Source: Vannielia litorea (lineage in GTDB: Bacteria; Pseudomonadota; Alphaproteobacteria; Rhodobacterales; Rhodobacteraceae). Taken from it: a DNA stretch of 64,000 nt. The stretch is taken from assembly GCF_900142295.1 (NCBI RefSeq), contig NZ_FSRL01000001.1, positions 1,116,001-1,180,000 of the forward strand, given 5' to 3'. Below the pieces are notes generated by a model that was not told the origin of the DNA, searched no databases, and saw only the letters and a list, made by a program, of their open reading frames with translations. A program made the position numbers and the translations under genes. Positions 42,982 to 52,092 of this stretch are shown here, one piece after another (positions within the stretch are counted from its first letter, which is position 1; each line of letters starts with the position of its first letter).

Positions 42982-44496
42982 TCAGCCGTTGCCGCGACGG
43001 GTGAAGCGGGCGGCGTCGTCGGCGGCGGCCTTGATGGCCTTGGACTTGTTCACGGTTTCCATGAACTCGGCCTCGGGGTCGCTGTCGTAGACAACGCCGC
43101 CGCCGGCCTGGATATAGAGCGTCTCGTCCTTCAGCACGGCGGTGCGCAGGGCGATGCACATATCCATGTCGCCATCGGCGGAGAAATAGCCCACGCCGCC
43201 TCCGTAGACGCCGCGCTTTTCGGGCTCCAGCTCGTCGATGATCTCCATGGCGCGGACCTTGGGCGCGCCGGAGACGGTGCCGGCAGGCAGGCCCGCGAGC
43301 AGGGCGGAGAGGGCATCTTCGCCGTCGTTCAGCTGGCCGACGACGTTGGAGACGATGTGCATGACATGGCTGTACCGCTCGACGATGAACTCCTCGGTCG
43401 GGCGGACGGTGCCGATTTTCGCAACCCGGCCGACGTCGTTGCGGCCGAGGTCGAGTAGCATGAGGTGTTCGGCCAGTTCTTTCTCGTCGGAGAGCAGGTC
43501 GGCCTCGAGAGCGCGGTCCTCATCCTCGTTGGCGCCGCGCTTGCGGGTGCCTGCGATCGGGCGGATGGTGACCTCGCCTTCGCGCAGGCGCACGAGGATC
43601 TCGGGCGAAGCGCCGATGACCTGGAAGCCGCCGAAGTTGAAGAAGAACATGAAGGGCGAGGGGTTGGTGCGCCGCAGCGAGCGGTAGAGCGCGAAGGGCG
43701 GCAGGGCGAATTTCTGCGACCACCGCTGCGAGGGCACGACCTGGAAGATGTCGCCCGCGCGGATGTACTCCTTGGCCTTCTCCACGGCGGCCTTGTAGCC
43801 CTCATGGGTGAAGTTCGACACCGGCTCGGGCGTGACATGGGCGGCCTCGAGCTCCCGGCTTTCGCCGGAGAGGCCACGGTCGAGGTCGCGCAGGGCATCC
43901 ATCACCCGCTCGGCGGCCTGGGCATAGGCGGCCCGGGCCGAGAGGCCGGAGGCGGTGAAGGCGGGTGAGACGAGGGTGACCTCGCCCTTCACGCCGTCGA
44001 GCACCGCCACGACGGTGGGGCGCATCATCACCGCATCGGGCAGGCCGAGCGGATCAGGCGGCACGTTGGGCAGATGCTCCACCAGGCGGATCATGTCGTA
44101 GCCCAGGTAGCCGAAGAGGCCCGCGGCGGCAGAGGGCAGACCCTGGGGCAGGGAGATGCGGCTCTCGGCCAGCAGGGCACGGAGACTGTCGAGCGGGGCC
44201 GCGGTCTCGGGCTCCCAGCTGTCGGGGTCGAAGCGGGCGTTGCGGTTGATCCGCGCGGCTGCGCCGTGGCACTGCCAGATCAGGTCGGGCTTGAGGCCGA
44301 CGATGGAGTAGCGGCCGCGCACCTCGCCGCCGGTCACCGATTCCAGCATGAAGCTGTCTTCGCGGGCGCCGGCGAGCTTGAGCATCAGCGAGACGGGCGT
44401 GTCGAGGTCGGCGGCGAGCCGGGTGTAGACCACCTGGTTCTGGCCCGCCTCCCAGGCGGCGGCGAAGGCCTCGAAGCTCGGTTCGATCGCGGTCAT
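42982..44496 (-). CDS. trpE: anthranilate synthase component I
   Basis: A 504-residue chorismate-utilising enzyme that forms anthranilate from chorismate with the glutamine amidotransferase subunit TrpG, not seen here. The feedback motif for tryptophan (MLESVTGG, the LES motif) is kept near residue 51. The catalytic core shows FQVVPSQRW, RPIAGTRKRGANEDED, ELAEHLMLLDLGRNDVGRV and GAPKVRAMEIIDELEP. The start overlaps the PpiD-like gene stop (ATGA), so trpE is translated as the last cistron of that operon, an unusual partner. No leader peptide attenuator is seen in front. Confidence 0.96.
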   Translation of the reverse strand: MTAIEPSFEAFAAAWEAGQNQVVYTRLAADLDTPVSLMLKLAGAREDSFMLESVTGGEVRGRYSIVGLKPDLIWQCHGAAARINRNARFDPDSWEPETAAPLDSLRALLAESRISLPQGLPSAAAGLFGYLGYDMIRLVEHLPNVPPDPLGLPDAVMMRPTVVAVLDGVKGEVTLVSPAFTASGLSARAAYAQAAERVMDALRDLDRGLSGESRELEAAHVTPEPVSNFTHEGYKAAVEKAKEYIRAGDIFQVVPSQRWSQKFALPPFALYRSLRRTNPSPFMFFFNFGGFQVIGASPEILVRLREGEVTIRPIAGTRKRGANEDEDRALEADLLSDEKELAEHLMLLDLGRNDVGRVAKIGTVRPTEEFIVERYSHVMHIVSNVVGQLNDGEDALSALLAGLPAGTVSGAPKVRAMEIIDELEPEKRGVYGGGVGYFSADGDMDMCIALRTAVLKDETLYIQAGGGVVYDSDPEAEFMETVNKSKAIKAAADDAARFTRRGNG

Positions 44497-46358
44497 GGGG
44501 ATTGCGTGGCGATCTGGGAGTGGACCTGGGCGAGCGCGCCGTTGTCGATTTCGACGCCGGCGCTCGCGGCGACTGCCGAGGCGAAGGCCGAATAGAGATC
44601 GACCGAGAGCGACTGGGCGGCCTGCTGGGTGAGCAGTTGCGAGAGCAGCGCGATGCGCTCGTTCTCCATGTCGACCGGCTGCACGCCGGTGAGCTGGAGC
44701 AGGTAGACCTTGCCGAAGCCCTCGAGGATGGCGCTGCCGCCCTCCTCGAGCTCGAAGGCGGTGGTGACCAGCGCGGGCGGCGTGCCCTCGATGAAGGCGT
44801 CGCGGGTCTGGCCCTCGGCCTCGTCGACCGGCGCGGCGGAGGACGACAGCGGCGCGCCGGCCTCGATCTGGGCCTGAAGCTCGGCGGCCTGCACGCGCAG
44901 GCGCTTCTCGGTTTCCTGCGCCTCCCAGCCGGCCAGAACCTTGGGGCGCACGGCGTCGATCTCCTGCACGCGGGGATCGAGGATTTCGTCGAGGCGCATG
45001 GCGAAGATGCCGCCGTCCTCGAGCCGGATCACGGTTGGGAAGTCATCGTCGGTCAGGGTGAGGGCCGCGTCGCGGAAGGCGTTGTAGTTGGCGATGTCCT
45101 CGCCGGAGGCCTCCCACCAGTCGATGCGGCGAAGCTCGAGCTCGGTTTCCTCGGCCAGTTCCTCCAGCGTGGCGCCTTCGGCGAGCCTGTCCTCGATCTC
45201 GATCTCCATGTCGGAGATGACCCGGCGGGCACGCTCCTGCGCCAGCTCCTCCACCAGATCGGCCCGGGCCTCCTCGAAGGGCACGTCGACGGCGGCGAGG
45301 ATGCCGTTCATCCGGAAGAGCGCGGGGCCGAGGTCGGTGGGGAAGGGGCCGGCGACGCCGGGCTCCGAGAGGCCGAAGACGCCCTCACCGGCCTCGCCGG
45401 GCAGCGCGGCCCGGGTCACCTCGCCGAGGTCGACATCTTCCAGCGTGAGCCCGCGGGCCTCGACCAGCGACTGGAAGGTGGCGGAGCCGTCATCGAGCTG
45501 GGCCTTGGCCTCGGCGGCGGCCTCGTCGGAGGGGAAGATCAGCCGTTCGACCAGCCGCCGTTCGGGCTGGCGGAACTCCGACGCCTTGCTCTCGTAGAGC
45601 TTGCGGGCGGAGTCCTCGTCGATCTCAACGGTGTCCACCAGCATCTCGGGCAGCACCCAGGCGTAGGTGATGCGCTTCATCTGGGGCAGGGTGAAGTCGG
45701 CGGTGTTTTCCTGGTAATAGGCGGTGAGCTGGGCGTCGGAAGGCTCGGGCAGCGGCTCGGCCAGCTGGTCGGCGGAGAAGGTGGCCCAGCGGAAGCTGCG
45801 GCGCTCGCCGAAGTAGCCCAGGAGCGCGTCGATCTGGGTGGTGGGCGCGGGCACGCCGCCGACGACGGCGCCTTGCAGGATGGTGCGGGCGGTGTCCTTG
45901 CGGACGCCGTTCTCGAATTCCTCGACCGACATGCCGCGGTTGCGCAGCACGCCCTGGTAGGCGGCGCGGTCGAACTTGCCGTCGATGCCCTGGAAGGCAG
46001 GCGCGGCCAGCACCTGCTCGCGGACCCGCTCGTCGCCCACGGAGAGGCCGATGCGGGCGGCCTCGTTGTCGAGCGCGGCGCGGTTGGTCAGGCGGGTGCG
46101 GACGCGCGACAGCACGCCCAGCTGCTCGGCATCGGCGATCGAGATCTGGCGACCCTGCTCGCGCTCCTCGGCGGAAATCTCGGACACCAGCTCGCGGTAA
46201 TACTCGTTCACCGGGATCGGCTCTTCGCCGACCTTGCCGATGGCGTTGATCGAGCTACCAAAATTTGTGACGCCGAAGCCGCCCAGACCGAGGATCAGGA
46301 GGCCCATCAGCACCCAGATCACGATGTTGCCCGCCTTCTTGCCCGCGCTCTGTGCCAT
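44493..46358 (-). CDS. membrane-anchored periplasmic peptidyl-prolyl isomerase (PpiD-like)
   Basis: A 621-residue protein with a single N-terminal membrane anchor (about residues 13-35) and a SurA-N-like chaperone domain (about 36-180). A central parvulin (rotamase) region is at about 245-370 and a long C-terminal helical part follows. This is the PpiD architecture: an inner-membrane folding factor facing the periplasm that assists outer-membrane and exported proteins. The rotamase part is divergent and may be inactive, as in several PpiD proteins. The ATG at 46358 is preceded by GGAGCA. Its stop overlaps trpE. Confidence 0.88.
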   Translation of the reverse strand: MAQSAGKKAGNIVIWVLMGLLILGLGGFGVTNFGSSINAIGKVGEEPIPVNEYYRELVSEISAEEREQGRQISIADAEQLGVLSRVRTRLTNRAALDNEAARIGLSVGDERVREQVLAAPAFQGIDGKFDRAAYQGVLRNRGMSVEEFENGVRKDTARTILQGAVVGGVPAPTTQIDALLGYFGERRSFRWATFSADQLAEPLPEPSDAQLTAYYQENTADFTLPQMKRITYAWVLPEMLVDTVEIDEDSARKLYESKASEFRQPERRLVERLIFPSDEAAAEAKAQLDDGSATFQSLVEARGLTLEDVDLGEVTRAALPGEAGEGVFGLSEPGVAGPFPTDLGPALFRMNGILAAVDVPFEEARADLVEELAQERARRVISDMEIEIEDRLAEGATLEELAEETELELRRIDWWEASGEDIANYNAFRDAALTLTDDDFPTVIRLEDGGIFAMRLDEILDPRVQEIDAVRPKVLAGWEAQETEKRLRVQAAELQAQIEAGAPLSSSAAPVDEAEGQTRDAFIEGTPPALVTTAFELEEGGSAILEGFGKVYLLQLTGVQPVDMENERIALLSQLLTQQAAQSLSVDLYSAFASAVAASAGVEIDNGALAQVHSQIATQSP

Positions 46359-46433
46359 TGCTCCGCCCGTATGCTTGGTTCGCAGTTGGCGTTTGTTATC
46401 CGGGCCGTGCCGGAGGGGCAAGAGCGGGGGCGA

Positions 46434-47612
46434 TCAAACCCCTTTGAAATCGCAGAGCCGGGCAGCCAGCTGGGCGATGCGCGGGGCGTCGAGGTTGGCG
46501 AAGGCCACGCGCAGCGCGGCGCGGCCGGTGGCGTCGCCCTCGGGCGAGAAGAAGGTGCCGGGCAGGGCCAGGACGGCGGCCTCGCGGGCGAGCGCCTGGG
46601 CGACGGTGGTGGCGTCGGTGGCGAAGGGATGCTCGATCCAGGCAAAGAAGCCGCCCAACCCGGCGAGGCGCCAGCCTTCCCCGGCCAGCGCAGGGGCGGC
46701 GGCGCGCATGGCGGCCTGCCGGGTCATCACCTCGTCGCGCTGGGAGGCGACCCATTGGGCGAGGTTCCGGAGCCCCCAGAGCGCGGCCATCTGGCCCAGC
46801 GGGGTGGGGCAGATGGTGACGGTGTCGATGAACTTCTCGATTTCGGCCAGTCGAGCGGGAGATGTGGCCACCGCGCCCACCCGGTGGCCCATCAGGCGGA
46901 AGCTCTTGGAGAAGGAGTAGATGTGGATGAGCGTGTCATCCCAGTCCGGATCCTCGAAGAGCCCGTGGGGCGCGCCGGGGGTGGCGGTGAAATCGCGGTA
47001 GGTCTCGTCGACGATGAGCGCGAGGCCGCGGGCGCGGGCGAGGTCGCGGAAGGCGGCGAGGGTCTCGGGCGGATACTCGGCGCCGGTGGGATTGTTGGGC
47101 GTGACCAGCACGATGGCGCGGGTGCGCTCGGTGATGAGCGCCGCCGCCTGCTCGGGATCGGGCAGGAGATCGGTGCCGCAGGGCAGCGGCACGGTGCCGA
47201 TCTGGGCCATGTCGAGCCACATTTTATGGTTGAAATACCATGGGGTTGGCAGGATGACTTCATCCCCCGGCCCGGCCAGCGAGGCCAGCGTGGCGCAGAA
47301 GGCGTGATTGGCGCCGGAGGTGATGGCAAGCTGCGCCGCCGACACCCTGCCGCCGTAGGTGGCGGAGATGTTGGCGGCGAGTTCCTCGCGCAGCGGCCCC
47401 AGGCCCAGCACGGCGCCGTATTGGTGGGCGCTGTCGTCGCGAAGCGCGGCCTCGGCGATCACCCGGCGCAGTGCTTCGGGGGGCGGGTCGGAGGGCGCGG
47501 CCTGGCCTGCGTCGATCAGCGGGCGGTCGGGCGTGAAGCTGAGGCCCGCAAGCCAGCCCTTGGCCTCGACGACGGGCGAGCGGAAGGTGCGGGCGGTGGG
47601 GGCGAGCGCCAC
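46434..47612 (-). CDS. class I/II PLP-dependent aminotransferase (GTG start)
   Basis: A 392-residue fold-type I aminotransferase. The substrate-binding and PLP-binding segments are seen in order: ITSGANHAFCATLASL, VTPNNPTGAEYPP, DETYRDF and the Schiff-base lysine in IYSFSKSFRLMGHRVG. The closest named group is aspartate/aromatic or arginine:pyruvate-like transaminases; the amino donor is not predictable. It begins with GTG at 47612, placed two bases after the gpt stop, with the upstream GGGGCAAGGA as a possible ribosome site, so it is coupled to gpt. It ends 75 bases before the PpiD-like start. Confidence 0.88.
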   Translation of the reverse strand: MALAPTARTFRSPVVEAKGWLAGLSFTPDRPLIDAGQAAPSDPPPEALRRVIAEAALRDDSAHQYGAVLGLGPLREELAANISATYGGRVSAAQLAITSGANHAFCATLASLAGPGDEVILPTPWYFNHKMWLDMAQIGTVPLPCGTDLLPDPEQAAALITERTRAIVLVTPNNPTGAEYPPETLAAFRDLARARGLALIVDETYRDFTATPGAPHGLFEDPDWDDTLIHIYSFSKSFRLMGHRVGAVATSPARLAEIEKFIDTVTICPTPLGQMAALWGLRNLAQWVASQRDEVMTRQAAMRAAAPALAGEGWRLAGLGGFFAWIEHPFATDATTVAQALAREAAVLALPGTFFSPEGDATGRAALRVAFANLDAPRIAQLAARLCDFKGV

Positions 47613-47613
47613 G

Positions 47614-48117
47614 TCAGTCCTTGCCCCGGAAGGGCTGGACATATTGCAGGGCCATGTCCCAGGGGAAGAAGATCCAGGTGTCCTGGCTGACGCCGGTGAT
47701 GAAGGTATCGACCATCGGCTCGCCCTGGGGCTTGGCGTAAACGGTGGCGAAGTGGGCGCGGGGGTAGAGCCGGCGCACCAGCTCGAGGGTCTTGCCGGTG
47801 TCCACCAGGTCGTCGACCACGAGGATGCCCTCGCCATCGCCCATCATCGCCGCGTCGGGGGCCTTGAGCACCTTGGCCTCGGTGCGGTCCTGGTGGTCGT
47901 AGCTCTTGACCGAGATGGTATCGACGGTGCGGATGTCGAGCTCGCGGGCCACGATCATCGCGGGCGCCATGCCGCCGCGGGTGATGGCCACGACGGCCTT
48001 CCAGGCGCCGGCATCGGGGCCCTTGCCGTCGAGCCGCCAGGCGAGTGCCCGGCTGTCGCGGTGGATCTGGTCCCAGGACACGTGGAAGCCTTTTTCGTGG
48101 GGCAGGCGGTCGGACAT
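47614..48117 (-). CDS. gpt: xanthine(-guanine) phosphoribosyltransferase
   Basis: A 167-residue purine salvage enzyme. The PRPP-binding loop is [17 protein letters not shown] (about residues 82-98). The first conserved region is [21 protein letters not shown] (quoted in part), and [11 protein letters not shown] near the C-terminus is characteristic of the Gpt group. The ATG at 48117 has AGGGAAC upstream; longer readings lack support. The stop is followed after one base by the aminotransferase GTG, so both share a transcript. Confidence 0.94.
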   Translation of the reverse strand: MSDRLPHEKGFHVSWDQIHRDSRALAWRLDGKGPDAGAWKAVVAITRGGMAPAMIVARELDIRTVDTISVKSYDHQDRTEAKVLKAPDAAMMGDGEGILVVDDLVDTGKTLELVRRLYPRAHFATVYAKPQGEPMVDTFITGVSQDTWIFFPWDMALQYVQPFRGKD

Positions 48118-48260
48118 CGGTTGTTCCCTCGTGCAGCGTTTTGCCTCTCTTAGCCTCGCAGCGGCACTGACGTCGAGAGGGGCCGGGCCTTTTGCGGTGC
48201 GAAATGAGGCGAAGACGGCGGTGCCGGCAGGGGGGCGAGCGACGGCGCGATGGCAGTCGG

Positions 48261-48677
48261 TCAGGGGGAAACCGAGATGCGGAAGGCGACCTGCTGCGCC
48301 ACGGCGCGGTTGAACACGCGCTCGGTGTCTTCGAGCAGCTCGGTGGTGTGCTCGGCCATGTTGGGCCATGCCGTGAAAAGCTCGGGCTGGTCGCGCAGGG
48401 CGGCACGGAGGGCGGCGCAGAGCTCCAGCATGGCCTCGGGCGGAAACCAGGGGCCGTCGCGCTCAGGCACGTAGGGGCGGCGCATGTGCTCGGGGATGGC
48501 CTCGTTCATCTCGTCGAACTCCGCCTGGGACAGGCCGATGTAGGCCTCGAGCGGGGCAAGGCCCGCGTCGATGAAGATGTCGGGGAAGGGCGGGGCGTCG
48601 AACAGGGCGAGATCGAGGTAGTCGTCCCCCATCACCGCAGGGTCATCGGGGTCGAAAACCGGCCAATACTCGGGCAT
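48261..48677 (-). CDS. acidic hypothetical protein
   Basis: A 138-residue soluble, strongly acidic protein ([19 protein letters not shown] at the start) rich in Asp, Glu, Pro and aromatic residues. No signal peptide or membrane segment is seen. I do not recognise a named domain. It lies 9 bases after fabI on the same strand and 143 bases before gpt, so it may be cotranscribed with fabI. Codon use fits the surrounding genes, and the absence of a competing frame supports it being real. Confidence 0.65.
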   Translation of the reverse strand: MPEYWPVFDPDDPAVMGDDYLDLALFDAPPFPDIFIDAGLAPLEAYIGLSQAEFDEMNEAIPEHMRRPYVPERDGPWFPPEAMLELCAALRAALRDQPELFTAWPNMAEHTTELLEDTERVFNRAVAQQVAFRISVSP

Positions 48678-48686
48678 GGTGCCGGA

Positions 48687-49511
48687 TCACTCGCCCTTGC
48701 GCTTGGTGACCACGTCGATATCGGGTGCGTCCACCGCCTTCATGCCGACGGCGTGGTAGCCGGCGTCGACGTGGTGGATCTCGCCGGTCACGCCGGAGCC
48801 GAGATCGGACAGCAGGTAGAGCGCGGATTTGCCCACGTCCTCGATGGTCACGTTGCGGCGCAGCGGCGAGTTCAGCTCGTTCCACTTGAGGATGTAGCGG
48901 AAGTCGCCGATGCCGGAAGCGGCGAGGGTCTTGATCGGGCCCGCGGAGATGCCGTTGACGCGGATGCCGTCCTTGCCGAGGTCTTCGGCGAGGTAGCGCA
49001 CCGAGGCCTCCAGCGCGGCCTTGGCAACGCCCATGACGTTGTAATGGGGCATGACCTTCTCGGCGCCATAATAGGTGAGGGTCAGGCAGGAACCGCCGGA
49101 TTTCATGAGCTTTTCGGCCCGCGCGGTGCAGGCGGTGAAGGAATAGACGGAGATGTCCATGCTCATGCGGAAGTTCTCGCGGGAGGTATCCACGTAGCGG
49201 CCGCGCAGCTCGTTCTTGTCGGAGAAGCCGATGGCGTGGACATAGAAGTCGAGCCCGCCCCATTCCTTCTCGATCTGGGCGAAGCAGGCATCGACGCTGT
49301 CCATGTCGGTCACGTCGCAATCGGCCATGAGGGTGCAGCCGAGCTGCTCGGCCAGCGGGGTGACACGCTTCTTGAAGGCCTCGCCCTGGTAGGTCAGGGC
49401 CAACTCGGCGCCAGCGTCGGCGCAGGCCTTGGCCACGCCCCAGGCGATGGACTTGTCATTGGCGAGGCCCATGATGAGCCCGCGCTTTCCTGCCATCAAT
49501 TGTGACGTCAT
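48687..49511 (-). CDS. fabI: enoyl-[acyl-carrier-protein] reductase (NADH)
   Basis: A 274-residue SDR-fold enzyme reducing trans-2-enoyl-ACP in the last step of each fatty-acid elongation cycle. The N-terminal nucleotide-binding stretch is KRGLIMGLANDKSIAWGVAKA. The catalytic Tyr-x6-Lys pair is seen in HYNVMGVAKAAL, and IRVNGISAGPIKTLAASGI and the closing HHVDAGYHAVGM are typical of FabI. It starts with ATG at 49511, preceded by GGAGGGCTCCGATG. It is divergent from pdxH. Confidence 0.97.
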   Translation of the reverse strand: MTSQLMAGKRGLIMGLANDKSIAWGVAKACADAGAELALTYQGEAFKKRVTPLAEQLGCTLMADCDVTDMDSVDACFAQIEKEWGGLDFYVHAIGFSDKNELRGRYVDTSRENFRMSMDISVYSFTACTARAEKLMKSGGSCLTLTYYGAEKVMPHYNVMGVAKAALEASVRYLAEDLGKDGIRVNGISAGPIKTLAASGIGDFRYILKWNELNSPLRRNVTIEDVGKSALYLLSDLGSGVTGEIHHVDAGYHAVGMKAVDAPDIDVVTKRKGE

Positions 49512-49716
49512 CGGAGCCCTCCGTCGCTTTCAGCCCTGCTCCCTTTAGGGCAAGCCGGGCCGAGGTTGCAAGCGCTGGCGCAACAGGGCAAGACTGTGCG
49601 CGAAACTTGCAACGGCGGCCCGGATGCGTGCGCTGAAGCGGCGCGCCTGCCCAAAGGGACAGGTTGCTGAAGGGTAGACCGGTGCGTAAGTCGCCCCGGA
49701 GCAGGGATGGCAGGCC

Positions 49717-50325
49717 ATGTCGGAACGCAGTGGAATCTTTGAAGGGGACGACCCCTTTGCCCTTGCGCGCAGCTGGCTCGCGGAGGCGGAGGGATCGGAG
49801 ATCAACGACCCGAACGCGATTGCGCTGGCGACCGTGGACGAGGCCGGATTACCCAATGCCCGCATGGTCTTGCTGAAAGAAATCGAAGATCATGGCTTTC
49901 TCTTCTACACCAACTGGGGTAGCGCTAAGGCACGGGAAGTTGACGTAAGCGGAAAGGCGGCCTTTGTCTGGCACGCCAAGTCCCTGAGGCGGCAGATTCG
50001 CGTCAGGGGAGTTACCGAGCGGGAAGACGGCCAGAAGGCTGATGCGTATTTTGCCTCCCGCTCCCTGAAATCCAGGTTGGGCGCCTGGGCCTCGCGGCAA
50101 AGTCAGCCCCTGTCATCGCGTGCGACGCTCGTTGCCGAAGTCGCCAAGGTGACAGCACAGCACGGGACGGCTCCCGAGCGCCCTCCGTTCTGGGGCGGAA
50201 TTCGAATCTTGCCACTCGAGATCGAATTCTGGGCGGACGGCGCGTTTCGTCTTCACGACCGGTTTCGGTGGACCCGTTCCGCCGTGACGGATCGTGAATG
50301 GCAGGTCCGGCGCCTCTATCCGTAA
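49717..50325 (+). CDS. pdxH: pyridoxamine 5'-phosphate oxidase
   Basis: A 202-residue FMN enzyme oxidising pyridoxine/pyridoxamine 5'-phosphate to pyridoxal phosphate. Conserved segments are [22 protein letters not shown] (quoted in parts), [20 protein letters not shown] and [24 protein letters not shown] (seen as [19 protein letters not shown]). [17 protein letters not shown] and the closing [11 protein letters not shown] complete the pattern. Many mid-gene codons are less G+C-rich than the neighbours'. It is divergent from fabI across 205 bases. Confidence 0.96.
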   Translation: MSERSGIFEGDDPFALARSWLAEAEGSEINDPNAIALATVDEAGLPNARMVLLKEIEDHGFLFYTNWGSAKAREVDVSGKAAFVWHAKSLRRQIRVRGVTEREDGQKADAYFASRSLKSRLGAWASRQSQPLSSRATLVAEVAKVTAQHGTAPERPPFWGGIRILPLEIEFWADGAFRLHDRFRWTRSAVTDREWQVRRLYP

Positions 50326-50439
50326 CACTCGCGGATTGGCAGGCGCCGTTAAGCGGTAGGGGAATGCCCATGTTACTGGGGCAGTGCGCCTTTCGGGCCA
50401 TCGGCCCGGCATGCGCCACGAGGACGATATTGAACCGGT

Positions 50440-50973
50440 ATGGAAGAAGACAACACGCAGAAAAGGGTGCGGGGACGAGTCAAATGGTTTGATCCCGCCA
50501 AGGGCTTCGGCTTTGTCATTGCCGACGAGGGCGGCCCGGATATCCTGCTGCATGCAAATGTGCTGCGGAATTTCGGCCAGAGCTCCGTTGCGGACGGCGC
50601 CGGGATCGAGATCAGCATACAGGACACCACCAGGGGGCAGCAGGCGGTCGAGGTCTTTGCGATCGACCCGCCGGAGCCGGGTGATGTGCCGCTGCTCGAC
50701 GATGTCGCGGCGCTCGATCCGGCGGAGCTGGCCGCTCTGCCGATGGAGCCCGCGCGGGTGAAGTGGTTCGACAAGGGCAAGGGCTTCGGCTTTGCCAATG
50801 TCTTCCGCAACCCGGAGGACATTTTCGTTCACATTGAAGTGCTTCGCCGCTCCGGCCTTGCAGACCTGCAACCGGGCGAGGCAATCTGCCTGAAGGTCGT
50901 CGAAGGACGGCGCGGCAGGATGGCGACGCAGGTGCTTTCATGGGAATCGGCGCTCAAGGAAAAGAAGGATTGA
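50440..50973 (+). CDS. double cold-shock-domain protein
   Basis: A 177-residue nucleic-acid-binding protein with two cold-shock domains. The first (about residues 10-70) carries VKWFDPAKGFGFVIADEGG, with the RNP-1 motif KGFGFV; the second (about 105-170) carries VKWFDKGKGFGFANV. They are joined by an acidic Asp/Glu/Pro/Ala linker. The second copy has GFGFA in RNP-1. Most bacterial Csp proteins have one domain; the two-domain form is common in Rhodobacterales. GTATGGAAG surrounds the start; no classic cold-shock leader box is recognised. A DUF192 gene follows. Confidence 0.93.
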   Translation: MEEDNTQKRVRGRVKWFDPAKGFGFVIADEGGPDILLHANVLRNFGQSSVADGAGIEISIQDTTRGQQAVEVFAIDPPEPGDVPLLDDVAALDPAELAALPMEPARVKWFDKGKGFGFANVFRNPEDIFVHIEVLRRSGLADLQPGEAICLKVVEGRRGRMATQVLSWESALKEKKD

Positions 50974-51008
50974 GGGCATGGCGCGCGCAGCCTGAGTGGC
51001 GGCGCGTC

Positions 51009-51587
51009 ATGCCCGGACCCTTTCTGGCCTTGGTGATGGCCTTGGTGATGGCCCTGGCCCCGGTGGCGCTTTCGGCGCAATCGGGCGCCACGCTCGATGC
51101 CGGTGGCGGCGGTGCGGCGGCACCGTTGACCGCGATGCCCGACAAGGCGGGGCAGGCGGCGATTCCGGACCTGGCCGGCTGCGAGCTGAACGAGGTGCAC
51201 CTGCGCTGGCAGGGCGGGCAGGCGCGGTTCTCGGTCGAGGTCGCGGATGACACCGCCGAGCGCGGGCTGGGGTTGATGAACCGCGAGAAGATGGCCCGTT
51301 CGGCGGGGATGCTCTTTGTCTATCCGCGCGCCGGGCGGGTGAGCTTCTGGATGCGCAACACGCTGATCCCGCTCGACATGATCTTTCTGGACGAGGCCGG
51401 GGTGGTGACGCGGGTGCATTCCAACGCGGTCCCGCTCGACGAGACCCCGATCCCGGGCGGCGAGGGCGTTCTGGCCGTGCTGGAGATCAACGGCGGGCTG
51501 GCCGAGGCCTTCGGGATCGCGCCCGGCGCGCAGATGCGGCACCCGGCCTTTGGCGAGACGGCGGCCTGGCCCTGCGGGGCCGAGTGA
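51009..51587 (+). CDS. exported DUF192 family protein
   Basis: A 192-residue protein with a signal peptide (about residues 1-24, ending ALSAQ) and a DUF192 domain (about 70-185). Family markers are RGLGLMNREKMARSAGMLFVYP, VSFWMRNTLIPLDMIFLD and the closing VLEINGGLAEAFGIAPGA. The function is unknown; the fold is a small beta barrel. The frame extends back to 50940, inside the cold-shock gene, but the ATG at 51009 gives a proper signal peptide. It follows the double cold-shock gene by 35 bases and may be cotranscribed. tRNA-Pro lies 48 bases downstream. Confidence 0.88.
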   Translation: MPGPFLALVMALVMALAPVALSAQSGATLDAGGGGAAAPLTAMPDKAGQAAIPDLAGCELNEVHLRWQGGQARFSVEVADDTAERGLGLMNREKMARSAGMLFVYPRAGRVSFWMRNTLIPLDMIFLDEAGVVTRVHSNAVPLDETPIPGGEGVLAVLEINGGLAEAFGIAPGAQMRHPAFGETAAWPCGAE

Positions 51588-51635
51588 CTAGAGGCTCTTT
51601 CCTTCGGGCGCGCACCGCGCTACACCGCGCCTCGT

Positions 51636-51712
51636 CGGGGCGTAGCGCAGCCTGGTAGCGCATCTGTTTTGGGAACAGAGGGTCGGGAGTTCGAATCTCT
51701 CCGCCCCGACCA
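51636..51712 (+). tRNA. tRNA-Pro (anticodon TGG)
   Basis: A 77-base cloverleaf with a perfect 7-base acceptor stem (CGGGGCG/CGCCCCG), a D-arm GCGC/GCGC, and anticodon stem TCTGT/ACAGA with loop TTTGGGA (anticodon TGG). The T-arm is GGGAG-TTCGAAT-CTCTC, followed by discriminator A and an encoded CCA. All arms pair with one G-U. It lies at the border between core genes and the catabolic island. Confidence 0.97.
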
Positions 51713-52034
51713 TTCAAGCCAGGAAAGACGGGATGTGACGTGTTCGGCGTCGGGGTGGGCCTGGCGTTTGGCGCGGTCAGGGCGGGGCTCTGTGCCCGAA
51801 ACCTGCGCGTGAGGAGGCTGCGCTGACTTCGGGAGACGAGACCTGCCAGGCCTTGGCCCGGGGACGGTGTCCGCCGGTGGGCCGGGCGGGCGTGGTGGTA
51901 TAATCCGGGGCAAACCAGGGTCTTTCGGCGCCTCCTGCGAAGGGGTGTGCAGGGGCGTCGCCTCGAGGGCGATCCGCCATGTCCGGAGGCTCCCTGCCTG
52001 GCACGAAATCGAAGACCAAGGGTCACCAAAACGT
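51713..52034. other. non-coding stretch between tRNA-Pro and the island promoter
   Basis: About 320 bases in which I see no gene I can support. Open frames on the minus strand here run back over the tRNA and lack ribosome sites. The only notable sequence is CAAAACGTTTG (52028-52038) directly before the tctC promoter -35, a near-palindrome of the LacI-operator kind. No tRNA fragment duplicate or integrase is visible. Confidence 0.6.
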
Positions 52035-52075
52035 TTGACAGAAGCAGGCCCGCTCCATAACCTACTACATGGTAG
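52035..52075 (+). promoter_or_regulatory. tctC promoter with overlapping TetR-type operator
   Basis: TTGACA (52035-52040), a 17-base spacer and TAACCT (52058-52063) form a sigma-70-type promoter. CTACTACATGGTAG (52062-52075) starts within the -10 and covers the expected transcription start. The same operator core occurs twice before the oxidoreductase operon at 58127 and 58149. Confidence 0.75.
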
Positions 52076-52092
52076 ATAACGGAGGAGATACC

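Noticed and set aside
44502..47690. A 1062-codon open frame on the plus strand antisense to the PpiD-like and aminotransferase genes
   Set aside because: It is Gly/Glu/Arg/His-rich without recognisable motifs, and it is the complement of two well-recognised genes. In G+C-rich DNA the antisense frame that avoids stops is a codon-bias artefact.
48118..48369. N-terminal extension of gpt by 84 codons
   Set aside because: The extra translation is Arg/His-rich without homology and overlaps the acidic hypothetical gene. The ATG at 48117 has a ribosome site.
49565..49613. Inverted repeat GTTGCAAG / CTTGCAAC between fabI and pdxH
   Set aside because: Eight-base arms separated by 33 bases are too short and too far apart for a convincing operator or terminator, although they lie in a divergent promoter region.
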